Shown here: positions 50,177-58,585 of the stretch, piece by piece | How the letters are laid out: the number at the start of each line of letters is the position of its first letter | Numbering within the stretch: position 1 is the stretch's first letter | Source: CAYYKK01 sp964467935 | GTDB lineage: Bacteria > Myxococcota_A > Polyangia > Polyangiales > Polyangiaceae | Assembly: GCA_964467935.1 (NCBI GenBank) | Contig: CAYYKK010000004.1 | Coordinates: 1 to 64,000, forward strand | Reading direction: 5' to 3' | Length of the DNA: 64,000 nt | Notes under the pieces: generated by a model | The model's input: the letters and a program-made list of their open reading frames with translations, nothing else | The model's database searches: none | Told to the model about the DNA's origin: nothing | Position numbers and translations under genes: made by a program

Positions 50177-51298
50177 ATGCGCCTTCGAACCCCGTGTCTT
50201 CCGCGCGCGCTCCGCTGGATCGCGCCTCTGACGCTGCTCGGCGTCCTCGGCGCCGCGTCGCCTGCGCAGGCCGAGCACCTGCGCGATCTCGTCGAGGTCG
50301 AGGGCGCGCGCGAGAACCAGCTCCTCGGCTTCGGCATTGTCACGGGCCTCGGCGGCACCGGCGACGACGCGTCCGCGCCCGTCGCCGCGCAGGCGACCAT
50401 CGCGATGCTCCGGCGGCTCGGCGTCCAAGTCGATCCGGAGCAGATCCGGCTCCGCAACGTCGCCGCCGTCGTCGTCACCGCCACCTTGCCTCCGTTCTCG
50501 AAGCCCGGATCGAAGATCGACGTCGCCGTCAGCTCGATCGGCAACGCCCGCTCGATCTCGGGAGGCACCCTCGTCCAGTCGCTCCTCAAGGGCGCGGACC
50601 AGAAGACCTACGCCGTCGCGCAGGGGGCGGTCATCGTCGGCGGCTTCGCCGCGAAGGGCGCGACCGGAAGCTCGGTGAAGCAAGGCAGTCTGACCGCCGG
50701 GCGGATCCCCGAGGGCGCGCTCGTCGAGCGCGAGGTCACGACCAGCTTCGTCACCGACGGCAAGATCACGCTCTCGCTCCGCAAGCCCGAGTTCGGGACC
50801 GCCTCGCGCATGGCGAAGGCGGTCGAGAAGGAGCTCGGCGAAGGGAGCGCGAGCGCCGGCGACGGCGGCTCGGTGGTGGTGAAGATCCCCGAGAAGTACA
50901 CGAAAGATCCCGTCTCCCTCATCGCGCTGCTCGAGGAGGTCGACGTGACGCCGGTGCGCAAGAGCCGCGTCGTCATCAGCGAGCGCAACGGCACCATCGT
51001 CGCCGGCGGGGACGTCCGCCTCGCGCCCGCGGCCGTCGTGCACGGCAACCTCACCATCGTCGTGAAGGAAAGCGCCGCGGTCGCGCAGCCCGTCGTAGGG
51101 CCCGGCACCGTGGTCCCGAAGAGCGACGTGCAAGCGCGCGAGGCGGCGCCCGTCGTGAAGTTCATGCCGGAGGCCCCGACGCTCGCCGACGTCGCGCAGG
51201 CGCTCGGCGCGCTCGGGCTCTCGGCCCGCGAGCTCGCGAGCGTCCTGTCCGCGCTGCGAACGGCGGGCGCCCTCGAGGCGGAGGTCGTCGTCGAATGA
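50177..51298 (+). CDS. flgI: Flagellar P-ring protein FlgI
   Basis: A 373-residue periplasmic protein. Sec signal, then EHLRDLVEVEGARENQLLGFGIVTGLGGTGDD, RLRNVAAVVVTATLPPF-like and VDVAVSSIGNARSISGGTLVQSLLKGAD, all typical. It forms the ring in the peptidoglycan layer. AGGAGATCGACG precedes the ATG. Confidence 0.97.
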   Translation: MRLRTPCLPRALRWIAPLTLLGVLGAASPAQAEHLRDLVEVEGARENQLLGFGIVTGLGGTGDDASAPVAAQATIAMLRRLGVQVDPEQIRLRNVAAVVVTATLPPFSKPGSKIDVAVSSIGNARSISGGTLVQSLLKGADQKTYAVAQGAVIVGGFAAKGATGSSVKQGSLTAGRIPEGALVEREVTTSFVTDGKITLSLRKPEFGTASRMAKAVEKELGEGSASAGDGGSVVVKIPEKYTKDPVSLIALLEEVDVTPVRKSRVVISERNGTIVAGGDVRLAPAAVVHGNLTIVVKESAAVAQPVVGPGTVVPKSDVQAREAAPVVKFMPEAPTLADVAQALGALGLSARELASVLSALRTAGALEAEVVVE

Positions 51299-51555
51299 AG
51301 ATCGATCCCACGAGACAATCGCACGCACCCCACGAGCCGGCCGACAAGGCCTCGCGAGCGCTCCACAAGGAGGCGCAGGAGCTCGAGGGCGTTTTTCTCC
51401 GCAAGCTCATCGAAGAGAGCAAGATCGGCCAGTCGACGAGCGCCTCGGGCTATGGCTCGATGGCCGTCGACGCGCTCTCGACCGCCATCGGCAACGCCGG
51501 CGGGCTCGGGCTCGCGCGGATGATCGAACAAGCACTCAAAGCGAGGAAAGCATGA
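51295..51555 (+). CDS. flgJ: FlgJ-type rod-binding protein (rod domain only)
   Basis: An 86-residue protein equal to the N-terminal rod-binding domain of FlgJ: ALHKEAQELEGVFLRKLIEESKI, YGSMAVDALSTAIGNAGGLGLARMIEQAL. It lacks the muramidase half, which is encoded alone at 17593-18318. The ATG overlaps the flgI stop (ATGA). Confidence 0.88.
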   Translation: MKIDPTRQSHAPHEPADKASRALHKEAQELEGVFLRKLIEESKIGQSTSASGYGSMAVDALSTAIGNAGGLGLARMIEQALKARKA

Positions 51556-51642
51556 GGCTTTTCCCTCGTTCGAGCCGCGACCTCTCGCTTGAGATCGGGA
51601 CGGGTCTGTCCGTACAGTACGACTGTGTTCGTGTGTTCTTTG

Positions 51643-51687
51643 TGGAACGACTGTTCCAGCGTGGAACAGTGGAACGGTCACTGGAAC
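51643..51687. promoter_or_regulatory. Cluster of TGGAAC half-sites, putative enhancer
   Basis: Four TGGAAC (51643, 51662, 51670, 51682) and one inverted GTTCCA (51653) fall within 45 bases. ACTGTTCCA and TGGAACAGT form a perfect 9-bp inverted repeat with a 3-base spacer at 51650-51670. It lies about 100-143 bases before the predicted start of the downstream sigma54 promoter, the usual place for an enhancer-binding protein. The bound protein is unknown. Confidence 0.65.
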
Positions 51688-51760
51688 ACAACCAAGACGG
51701 AATTGACGGACCTGCGGCGGAATTTTGGCAGACGATCCAGTCTGGGTAGAAAAGAGTGCT

Positions 51761-51776
51761 CGGCACGCTCTTCGCA
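51761..51776 (+). promoter_or_regulatory. Sigma54 promoter of the sigma54 activator gene
   Basis: CGGCACGCTCTTCGCA matches TGGCACG-N4-TTGCW except for the first base and one -12 base, with correct GG-GC spacing. It shares the TCGCA form of the -12 with the flgG promoter. The predicted start is near 51786. Confidence 0.7.
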
Positions 51777-51929
51777 AGAGCCTCTGCCATCGGGTCTGAC
51801 TGCGGCAGAGCGAAGAGCTCCCCTCGGTTTGGCGAGGTCCGGCGGAAGTCGCGCCGGCGCTGCTCGACCCCCACGCGTGGCCGCTCGCGGTCCACAGCAT
51901 CCTTTTGTCTACGCCCCAAGGAGGTCCTC

Positions 51930-52952
51930 GTGATCGCAGACATGTCCCAAGAGCTCCCTTCGAGGAACACCCTGCGCCCCACCAGCCGCGGCAAGATCGT
52001 CGGCAAGAGCCGCATCCTCGTCGACCTCGTGGGCAACGTCGACCGCATCGCCCGCGCCTCGTGCACGGTGCTCGTCACCGGCGAGAGCGGCACGGGCAAA
52101 GAGACGATCGTCGCTGCCATCCACGACGCGAGCCCGCGCTCCGCGAAGCCGCTCGTCACGCTCAACTGCGGCGCCATCCCCGAGGCCCTCCTCGAGAGCG
52201 AGCTCTTCGGACACACGAAGGGCGCGTTCACCGGCGCGAGCCAGGCTCGTCAGGGCCGCGTCGCCGCCGCCGAGGGCGGAACGCTGTTCCTGGACGAAAT
52301 CGGCGAGATGCCCCTCGCCCTCCAGGTGAAGCTGCTCCGCCTCCTGCAGCAGCGCGAGTACTCGCCCGTCGGCGAGTCGCGAACGTTCCGCTGCGACGTC
52401 CGCATCGTCGCCGCCACGAACCGCGACCTCGAGGCCGAGGTGCGCGCGGGTCGGTTCCGCGAGGATCTCTACTACCGCCTCAACGTCATCCACCTGCACC
52501 TGCCCGCGCTCCGCGAGCGCCGCGAGGACATCCGCTCGCTCGTGAACCACTTCTTCAAGGCGCTCAAGAACGATCTCGGCCGCGACGACCTCGAGGGCTT
52601 CAGCACCGAGGCGCTGTCGCTGTTCGAGGGGCATGACTGGCCCGGCAACATCCGCGAGCTCGAGAACGCGGTGGAGCGCAGCGTGCTCCTCGCCATCGGG
52701 CCGGAGATCGGCGCGCAGGACATCCCCGCCAACATCCGCACCGGCCAACGCGCTGGGGCCGAGACGACGGCGGCCGCCGAGCTGCCCGAGCTCGGCATCG
52801 ATCTCCGCGAGGCGGTCGAGGAGTACGAGAACCGTCTCATTCGTCAGGCCTTGGCGCGCACCGGCGGCAACAAGAACCGCGCGGCGCAGCTCTTGGGTCT
52901 CAATCGCACCACGCTCGTCGAAATGGTCAAGCGCAAGAGGATCGCGGCTTGA
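51930..52952 (+). CDS. Sigma54-dependent activator without receiver domain, likely flagellar master regulator
   Basis: A 340-residue enhancer-binding protein. After about 20 residues the AAA+ domain begins: Walker A GESGTGKE at 51-58, GAFTGA at 98-103, and GGTLFLDEIGE. The C-terminal Fis-type helix-turn-helix is LARTGGNKNRAAQLLGLNRTTLVEMVKRKR. There is no receiver, GAF or other input domain, so activity may depend on its amount or a partner, as for PspF. AAGGAGG sits 5 bases before the GTG at 51930. Between flagellar ring genes and fliA, with a sigma54 promoter and palindromes upstream: probably the flagellar activator, self-activated. FleQ/FlrA-like in role only. Confidence 0.88.
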   Translation: MIADMSQELPSRNTLRPTSRGKIVGKSRILVDLVGNVDRIARASCTVLVTGESGTGKETIVAAIHDASPRSAKPLVTLNCGAIPEALLESELFGHTKGAFTGASQARQGRVAAAEGGTLFLDEIGEMPLALQVKLLRLLQQREYSPVGESRTFRCDVRIVAATNRDLEAEVRAGRFREDLYYRLNVIHLHLPALRERREDIRSLVNHFFKALKNDLGRDDLEGFSTEALSLFEGHDWPGNIRELENAVERSVLLAIGPEIGAQDIPANIRTGQRAGAETTAAAELPELGIDLREAVEEYENRLIRQALARTGGNKNRAAQLLGLNRTTLVEMVKRKRIAA

Positions 52953-53060
52953 TCGAATGCGGCGCCCCGTCGAGCGCCGCCCGTTCCGTTCATTGAGTGA
53001 GGCCTGTTCGGGGGCCCGCAGCCCGGCTTCGTCGCTCGTCGCCGGTCGAGGAGAAGTGCC

Positions 53061-53834
53061 ATGTTCGATACCATTGAAGAGGCGCGCTCGACGCGCGCCG
53101 CGATGCCGGGATCCGTCGACGTCGGGGCGCCCGCCCAGACCACCGCTGCGAACGTGCCGCCTGAGATCGCGGCCCGCTTCGTCCCCATCATTCGCCGGCT
53201 GGCGCGCTGCTTCGCGCAGCGATTGCCTTCGCACATCTCGATCGACGATCTGATCGGCGCCGGCGCCGTCGCCCTCGTCGAGCATTACCGTCGCAATGGC
53301 TCGCTCGTGGGTGAGGACTTCGAGCGCGCCGCCGTCGCGCGCATTCGCGGCGCCATGCTCGACGAGCTGCGCGGCGCCGATCCGCTCACGCGCCGCATGC
53401 GGCAGCGCGAGCGACAGATCGCCGCGGCTGGTCGCAACCTCGAGGCCGCGCTCGGGCGGTGGCCGACGCACGTCGAGATCGCCGATCACCTCAAGATCAC
53501 CCCGGAGGCGTACAGCGCCGCGGTCCGCGTCTCGCACGCGAGCCAGGTGACGACCTTCGACGAGGCCGAGATCGCCGACCGCGAGGCGATCGGGCCGGAG
53601 GAGCGCCTCAGCAAGACGGAGCGGCTCGAGCGCCTCCGCGGCGCGCTGGGATCGCTGCCGCCGCGCCTGAAGCAGGTGCTCGAGCTCCACTTCGGCGAAG
53701 GCCTCACGCTCCGCCAGATCGGCGGCATGATGGGCGTCACCGAGGCGCGCATCTCGCAGCTCGTCGGTGACGCGGTGAAGCGGCTCAAGGTGACCTGTCG
53801 CAGCGTCCCTCCGCCGCCGCTCCCCGGCTGCTGA
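53061..53834 (+). CDS. fliA: Flagellar sigma factor FliA (sigma28)
   Basis: A 257-residue sigma factor. Region 2 (PIIRRLARCFAQRLPSHISIDDLIGAGAVALVEHYRRN, VARIRGAMLDELRGADPL), region 3 (ALGRWPTHVEIADHLKI) and region 4 (LPPRLKQVLELHFGEGLTLRQIGGMMGVTEARISQL) are complete. It would transcribe flagellin and late genes when FlgM is exported. GAGGAGAAG precedes the ATG. It follows the activator by 108 bases and is probably co-transcribed with it. Confidence 0.9.
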   Translation: MFDTIEEARSTRAAMPGSVDVGAPAQTTAANVPPEIAARFVPIIRRLARCFAQRLPSHISIDDLIGAGAVALVEHYRRNGSLVGEDFERAAVARIRGAMLDELRGADPLTRRMRQRERQIAAAGRNLEAALGRWPTHVEIADHLKITPEAYSAAVRVSHASQVTTFDEAEIADREAIGPEERLSKTERLERLRGALGSLPPRLKQVLELHFGEGLTLRQIGGMMGVTEARISQLVGDAVKRLKVTCRSVPPPPLPGC

Positions 53835-53859
53835 GCCGACCCCGCGGGTCGATGGAATC

Positions 53860-53888
53860 GAGGGAGTCACCCACAGGGTGGCTCCCTC
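53860..53888. terminator. Hairpin terminator between fliA and the convergent lipoprotein gene
   Basis: Arms 53860-53872 (gagggagtcaccc) and 53876-53888 pair over 13 bases with one G-T wobble and a 3-base loop. An outer ATGGAA/TTCCAT pair flanks it. The position between two converging genes suggests use in both directions. Confidence 0.7.
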
Positions 53889-53959
53889 TCGTCGTTCCAT
53901 TCTCGCGGCGCGCCATTTCGACGCCCATCGTCGTGCGCGGCCGAGCTCCGCGCTCCGTG

Positions 53960-54964
53960 CTACGGCGAGGACTGCGGCGGCGGGACGACGAGGTGCACCG
54001 CGACCGCCGCGCCGTGCGTGTCCACCACCGGTAGCGATAGCGTCGGCGACGGCGAAGAGGCGAGCGCGAGCTCGATTCCGCTCGTCGGCGTCGCGAAGGG
54101 CGTCGGCAGGCCCGCCGTCAGCGAGTCCAGGAAGTCCTCGACCACGTAGGGGCCCGAGGCGATCGCGCCGCACGAGAGCGCGGGAAACAAGTGCGTCCCG
54201 CCGAGCGCGGCCTCGAGCATGTCCGGATCGTCGACGCCGACGAGCGCGACGACCACGCCGCCCTCTTTGCCGAACGCATCGAGCGCGGGCGCCCACGACG
54301 CGGCGACCGCCGCAATGGCGTCGGGGTGACCCCCGGACGGCACGCTGAGGAGAAAGACATCGGTCTTCTGGGGGTCGAGCCATTGCGCGACCGAGCCGGC
54401 CGAGAGGACGTGCGTCATCTGCACGACCCGTCCACGGGCGGCGCCCTCGGCGTCCAGCAGCGCCGACACGTGAGCGGAGGTGGTCGCGTCGGTGAATCCT
54501 CGAAAGTCGGCGACGCGGAGCGGCGAATGGGGGTGAAGGAACGCCGCATTGCCGAGCAGGCGCGCCGCCGCCGAGCCGGCGCCGATCTTTCCGTAGTCGA
54601 AGCCGAGCGCGACCACGTGCCCGGCGATGCCGCCTTGGCACGCGCCCTGGACGCAGATGCCGCTCGGGCAATCGACGCCGCAATCGCCGCAGTTCCATGG
54701 GTCGCTCGCGACGTCCACGCACGTACCGTGGCAGGTCGCGAGCGCCCCGCACCCGGGAGCACCGCCGGTGCCGGTGGTCGTCGCGGTGGTCGAGCCGTCC
54801 CCGCCGCTGCCACCCCCGCCGTTGCTGCCGGACGAAGGGGCGCCGGGGATCGCGACGCAATCGTTGCCCTGCTGGACGAACCCGCCCATGCATTCTCCAC
54901 CGACGAGCGGCGCATTGCATCCCGCCGCCAGGAGGGCGATCGCGAGCCTCGCCGCCCCGCTCAC
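53960..54964 (-). CDS. Cys-rich lipoprotein of unknown function
   Basis: A 334-residue lipoprotein (lipobox LLAAGC). A Gly/Ser/Thr-rich linker leads to a small Cys-rich module (CHGTCVDVASDPWNCGDCGVDCPSGICVQGAC), a motif common in Polyangial surface proteins. The remainder (VVALGFDYGKIGAGSAAARLLGNAAFL and onward) may be a globular domain but matches no family I know. The GTG start overlaps the upstream OmpA gene by 4 bases, so the two are probably co-expressed. Confidence 0.65.
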   Translation of the reverse strand: MSGAARLAIALLAAGCNAPLVGGECMGGFVQQGNDCVAIPGAPSSGSNGGGGSGGDGSTTATTTGTGGAPGCGALATCHGTCVDVASDPWNCGDCGVDCPSGICVQGACQGGIAGHVVALGFDYGKIGAGSAAARLLGNAAFLHPHSPLRVADFRGFTDATTSAHVSALLDAEGAARGRVVQMTHVLSAGSVAQWLDPQKTDVFLLSVPSGGHPDAIAAVAASWAPALDAFGKEGGVVVALVGVDDPDMLEAALGGTHLFPALSCGAIASGPYVVEDFLDSLTAGLPTPFATPTSGIELALASSPSPTLSLPVVDTHGAAVAVHLVVPPPQSSP

Positions 54965-56394
54965 GGCCGTCTCCCCTCGGCGTGTCCCTGGGGCTCCTCT
55001 CGGAGGGGGGCGCGCGTGAGGATGACGAACTCGACGCGTCGATTCTGCGCGCGCGCGGATTCGGTGTCTCCGGCCTCGCGAGGCTGGGTCTGCCCGAAGG
55101 CCTCGACGGAGAGCCGCGCGCCGTCCACGCCGAAGCGAACGAGGAGGTCACGCACGGATTGGGCGCGAGCCTCCGAGAGGACGAGGTTGTACCGCGGCGA
55201 TCCGGTCGCGTCGGCGTGCCCTTCGACGTGCACCAGCTGGTACTCCGGGTGCTCGTTCAAGAAGTCGGCGAGGTGCTGGACGAGCGCCCAGCTCTTCACC
55301 TTCACCGAGGCGCTGTCGCTGTCGAAATGGATCCGGTCGTCGAGGACGATCTTGTCCCCATTGACGTGGAGATTCGCGGTGTCGGGACACCCGTCGTCGT
55401 CGTTGAAGCCATTGACGGTCTCGGGCTCGTTGGGGCAACGGTCGACGGCGTCGGGGAAGCCGTCCTGGTCGTTGTCCGGGTCGGGACACCCGTCTTCGTC
55501 CTGGAAGCCGTCCTTGTCTTCCTTCTCGTTCGGACAAGCGTCTTTGGCGTCGGGGATTCCGTCCTGATCGTTGTCGGGATCGGGGCAGCCGTCCTCGTCC
55601 TCGAAACCGTCCTTGTCCTCCGCGACGCGAGGACAGCGATCCTCGACGTCGGGAATTCCGTCCTGATCGTCATCGATATCGGGGCAACCGTCTTCGTCCT
55701 GGAAGCCGTCCTTGTCCTCGGCCACGTCGGGACAAGCGTCGCGATCGTTGGGGATGCCGTCCTTGTCGCGATCCGGATCGGCCTCGACGGGGCGCGCCGG
55801 TGGGGCGAACGCGCCGTGCAATCCGAAGACGGCGATCCGCGCGTCCTCGGGGCGGACGGCGCTGTTGGGCTCGACCATCTGGAAATAGCCTACGTAGGGG
55901 CCCGCCGAGACGATCGGCGTGAAGGCGTCGAAGCCGACGGCGGCTTGGATGGCCGGTCGCACCGCGCCGCCGGTCAGACCGCCGCCCACGCCGCCCGCGA
56001 TCCAAAAACCGTCGGGCGCGAGCGCGCGCTTGCCGTGCGCCAGCGTCGCGAAGGGGCGCACCCGCGGCCCCACGGTCGAGAAGGCGGCGAACGCACCTTT
56101 GGTCGGCGCGACACCGCGAGGGTCGGGGCCGGGACCGTCGGAGAGCCCGAGGACGCCGACGCCGAGCTCGAGCCCGACCACGCGGTGCAGGACGAGCTCG
56201 GGGGACACGAGCGCGGCGCCTCCCCAACCGAACTGCTCGCTCTTCGCGTCGCCGATCGGACGAGCGGCGGCGGCCTCCACGTGGACGGAGACCGAAGGAG
56301 AGGCGTGCGCGCACCGCGGCGCGAGAGCGCCGACCAACGTGGCGGTCATCGTCGCCGGAAGAGCGAGCCTGGGGGCGAGGCGGAGACACCGCAT
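54961..56394 (-). CDS. OmpA-family protein with thrombospondin type 3 repeats
   Basis: A 477-residue outer-membrane protein. A Sec signal (MRCLRLAPRLALPATMTATLVGALA) is followed by a barrel-like region of about 165 residues. Then come about four calcium-binding TSP3-type repeats (DxDxDGIPD, CPxxxEDKDGFxDEDGCPD), and a C-terminal OmpA domain (VEGHADATGSPRYNLVLSEARAQSVRDLLV, AQNRRVEFVI). It probably ties the outer membrane to the wall. The ATG at 56394 was chosen; one at 56412 is also possible. Confidence 0.85.
   Translation of the reverse strand: MRCLRLAPRLALPATMTATLVGALAPRCAHASPSVSVHVEAAAARPIGDAKSEQFGWGGAALVSPELVLHRVVGLELGVGVLGLSDGPGPDPRGVAPTKGAFAAFSTVGPRVRPFATLAHGKRALAPDGFWIAGGVGGGLTGGAVRPAIQAAVGFDAFTPIVSAGPYVGYFQMVEPNSAVRPEDARIAVFGLHGAFAPPARPVEADPDRDKDGIPNDRDACPDVAEDKDGFQDEDGCPDIDDDQDGIPDVEDRCPRVAEDKDGFEDEDGCPDPDNDQDGIPDAKDACPNEKEDKDGFQDEDGCPDPDNDQDGFPDAVDRCPNEPETVNGFNDDDGCPDTANLHVNGDKIVLDDRIHFDSDSASVKVKSWALVQHLADFLNEHPEYQLVHVEGHADATGSPRYNLVLSEARAQSVRDLLVRFGVDGARLSVEAFGQTQPREAGDTESARAQNRRVEFVILTRAPLREEPQGHAEGRRP
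55385..55785. repeat. Calcium-binding repeat array in the OmpA gene
   Basis: About four imperfect 108-bp units encode 36-residue Asp-rich TSP3-type repeats. The array edges are approximate. Confidence 0.7.
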
Positions 56395-56561
56395 GCTTTC
56401 CAGGACGGCCATCGTCACGGCGTTCTTTAGCGTGATACGCCCGCCAATTCGCTCGCGATTCCCCTCTGCCGAGCGAGCACCGGCCCCGCCGCGGGGCAGC
56501 GCGACGCCGCGCCATCGGTTAGGATCCGAGACGGTCTCCACCTTCGCCGAGCGAACCGCCC

Positions 56562-57113
56562 ATGCCCTATCTCAGCAGCACCATCTTCGTCGCGTCGCTC
56601 CTCGTGGCGGTGCTGCTCTCGTTGACCGGTTATTGGCTGCTCGCGCGCGCCCTCTACCCTGCATTCGTCGAGCGCGCCGAGCACGCTTGGACCCGACGCC
56701 CCATTCTCACGGTCCTCCTCGGGGTCCCGGTCGCCGGCGCGCTCGTGCTCCTCTCCATCGGGCTGCTCAATGCGCCCAATGGCGCGCTCCGGGTCCTCGG
56801 GTTCGTGGTGGCCGGGCTCTCGCTCGGCTTCACCTTCGCCGGCACCGCCGGCCTCGCGGCGCGCGTCGGTCGCGGCCTCGCCTCGCCGAGCGACGAGGGG
56901 CGCGAGTGGTCGCGCCTGCTCCGCGCGGGCATCGTCCTCGAGCTGAGCATGCTCTTCCCCATCCTGGGTTGGTTCGTCGTCGCCCCGATCGCCGTCGTCG
57001 GCGGGGCGGGTGCGGCGGCGCAGGCCCTCGCGTCGCGAAAGAGGTCCGTCGCGCAAGCGGTGAGTCCGCCGTCGCCGCACCCCCCTCCCGCGTCGCCCGT
57101 GGTCGGGCCGTGA
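56562..57113 (+). CDS. Four-helix membrane protein of unknown function
   Basis: A 183-residue protein with four hydrophobic stretches (about residues 7-30, 47-67, 75-100 and 120-150). A Ser/Pro-rich tail follows. No recognised motif. It overlaps the DUF1800 gene by four bases (GTGA), which suggests the two are expressed together. Confidence 0.65.
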   Translation: MPYLSSTIFVASLLVAVLLSLTGYWLLARALYPAFVERAEHAWTRRPILTVLLGVPVAGALVLLSIGLLNAPNGALRVLGFVVAGLSLGFTFAGTAGLAARVGRGLASPSDEGREWSRLLRAGIVLELSMLFPILGWFVVAPIAVVGGAGAAAQALASRKRSVAQAVSPPSPHPPPASPVVGP

Positions 57114-58582
57114 GCCCGCTCGGCCGGCGCGCGTTCCTCGCCGGGACCGCGAGCAGCGCGCTCGCGCTCGGAGGCTGCGATCGGATCCTCTCCGGGCTCG
57201 CGAGCCTCGCCGGCGAGCGTCTCCCCGACCACGTCGATCCGCCGGACACGGTCGACGTCGATCCCATTCATCACCTGCTCGGTCGCGCCGGGTTCGGGCC
57301 TTGGCCGGGTCAGGTCGAGGAGGTCCGCCGCGCCGGCAAGACGGCCTACGTCGACGCTCAGCTCGAACCCGATCAGATCGACGATCGCGCTGCGGATCTG
57401 CGGACCGACGTCATCGACACCGTGCGACTCCCTCCGAGCCTGCTGTTCGAGTTCCCGCCCGAGCAGGTGGAGCTCGAGCTCCGAAGGCACACGCTGCTTC
57501 GAGCGATCTATTCGAAGCGTCAGCTCTTCGAGGTGATGGTCGAGCTCTGGACGGACCATTTCAACATCGCGATCGGCAAGTCTTCGTGCCGGCACCTGAA
57601 GACCGACGACGATCGTTCCGTCGTCCGTGCCCACGCGCTCGGCCGCTTCCGCGATCTCCTCGGCGCCTCCGCGCTCTCTCCCGCGATGCTCGTCTACCTC
57701 GATGGGCGCGACAACAAGCGCCGCAGCGCGGCGGACCAGCCGAACGAGAACTACGCGCGTGAGCTGATGGAGCTCCACACGCTCGGCGTTCACGGCGGCT
57801 ACACGCAAGCCGACGTCATGGAGGCCGCGCGGTGCCTGACGGGCTTCGTCGTGCGCGAGACGTGGGCGCCGGGGCTCGTCGAGTTCGATCCCGCCCGTCA
57901 CGACGACGGCGAGAAGACCGTCCTCGGGCAGCGCATCGCCGCCGGAGGGGGGAGAGCCGACGTCGAGCGCCTCCTCGACATCGTCGCTGATCACCCCTCG
58001 ACCGCCCGGTTCGTGAGCGGCAAGCTCTGTCAATCGTTCGTCGCCGACGATCCGCCGGCTTCGATCGTGAAGCACGCGACCGAGGTGTTCACGTCCTCGC
58101 GCGGTGATCTGAAGAAGGTGGTGCGCGCGATTCTGCTCTCCGAGGAGCTCGAGGCCGCGCGGGGCGAGAAGGTCAAGCGGCCTTTCCGATTCGTCGTGTC
58201 GGCGCTGCGGGCCGTGGGCGCGGATACCCACGCCAAGGGAGACCTCCTCGAGCACCTCGGCCGGATGGGCCAAGCGCTCTTCTCGTATCCGACGCCCGAC
58301 GGCTATCCGACGCGTGGGGACGCGTGGCTCGCGACGCTCCTCTGGCGCTGGAGCTTCGCGCTCGCGCTGGCCGAGGGACGCGTCGACGGCGTGGGCGTCG
58401 ACGGACCCGCGCTCCTTCACGCCCTCGGGGGCGAACGTCCCACCGCGCGGCTCGCGGCGCACCTCTTCGGTCGCCGCGCGACCGAGGCCGAGCTCGCGTC
58501 GGTGGACCGCTATCAGGGGCCGCGCGCCGACGAGCGTCACCTCGCGCTCCTCCTCTCGACGCCCGCTTTTCAGAGGTATTGA
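57110..58582 (+). CDS. DUF1800 family protein, Tat-exported
   Basis: A 490-residue protein. The twin-arginine signal RRAFLAGTASSALALGGC also ends in a lipobox-like Cys. The DUF1800 body is clear: IHHLLGRAGFG, VELWTDHFNIAI, QPNENYARELMELHTLGV, YTQADVMEAARCLTGF, RFVSGKLCQSFV and SYPTPDGYP. Its biochemical role is unknown. It is nearly always next to a DUF1501 gene, as here. Confidence 0.9.
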   Translation: MSPLGRRAFLAGTASSALALGGCDRILSGLASLAGERLPDHVDPPDTVDVDPIHHLLGRAGFGPWPGQVEEVRRAGKTAYVDAQLEPDQIDDRAADLRTDVIDTVRLPPSLLFEFPPEQVELELRRHTLLRAIYSKRQLFEVMVELWTDHFNIAIGKSSCRHLKTDDDRSVVRAHALGRFRDLLGASALSPAMLVYLDGRDNKRRSAADQPNENYARELMELHTLGVHGGYTQADVMEAARCLTGFVVRETWAPGLVEFDPARHDDGEKTVLGQRIAAGGGRADVERLLDIVADHPSTARFVSGKLCQSFVADDPPASIVKHATEVFTSSRGDLKKVVRAILLSEELEAARGEKVKRPFRFVVSALRAVGADTHAKGDLLEHLGRMGQALFSYPTPDGYPTRGDAWLATLLWRWSFALALAEGRVDGVGVDGPALLHALGGERPTARLAAHLFGRRATEAELASVDRYQGPRADERHLALLLSTPAFQRY

Positions 58583-58585
58583 GCC

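Larger units (their letters stand above)
51556..51929 (+). other. 374-base regulatory gap between flgJ and the sigma54 activator
   Basis: This is the longest gene-free stretch in the window and is clearly poorer in GC than its surroundings. It holds the TGGAAC half-site cluster (51643-51687), a sigma54 promoter (51761-51776) and a leader of about 145 bases ending in AAGGAGG. A 65-codon frame starting at 51552 is open but looks non-coding. Confidence 0.8.

Noticed and set aside
51552..51749. A 65-codon frame whose ATG overlaps the flgJ stop
   Set aside because: The overlap looks like operon coupling, but the frame runs through the palindromic half-sites, lacks the GC-rich third positions of real genes here, and shows no domain.
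51909..55151. A 1080-codon open frame on the minus strand
   Set aside because: It lies opposite the sigma54 activator, fliA and the terminator hairpin, and is an Arg/Asp/Glu-rich product of high-GC antisense. The genes on the other strand have clear domains.
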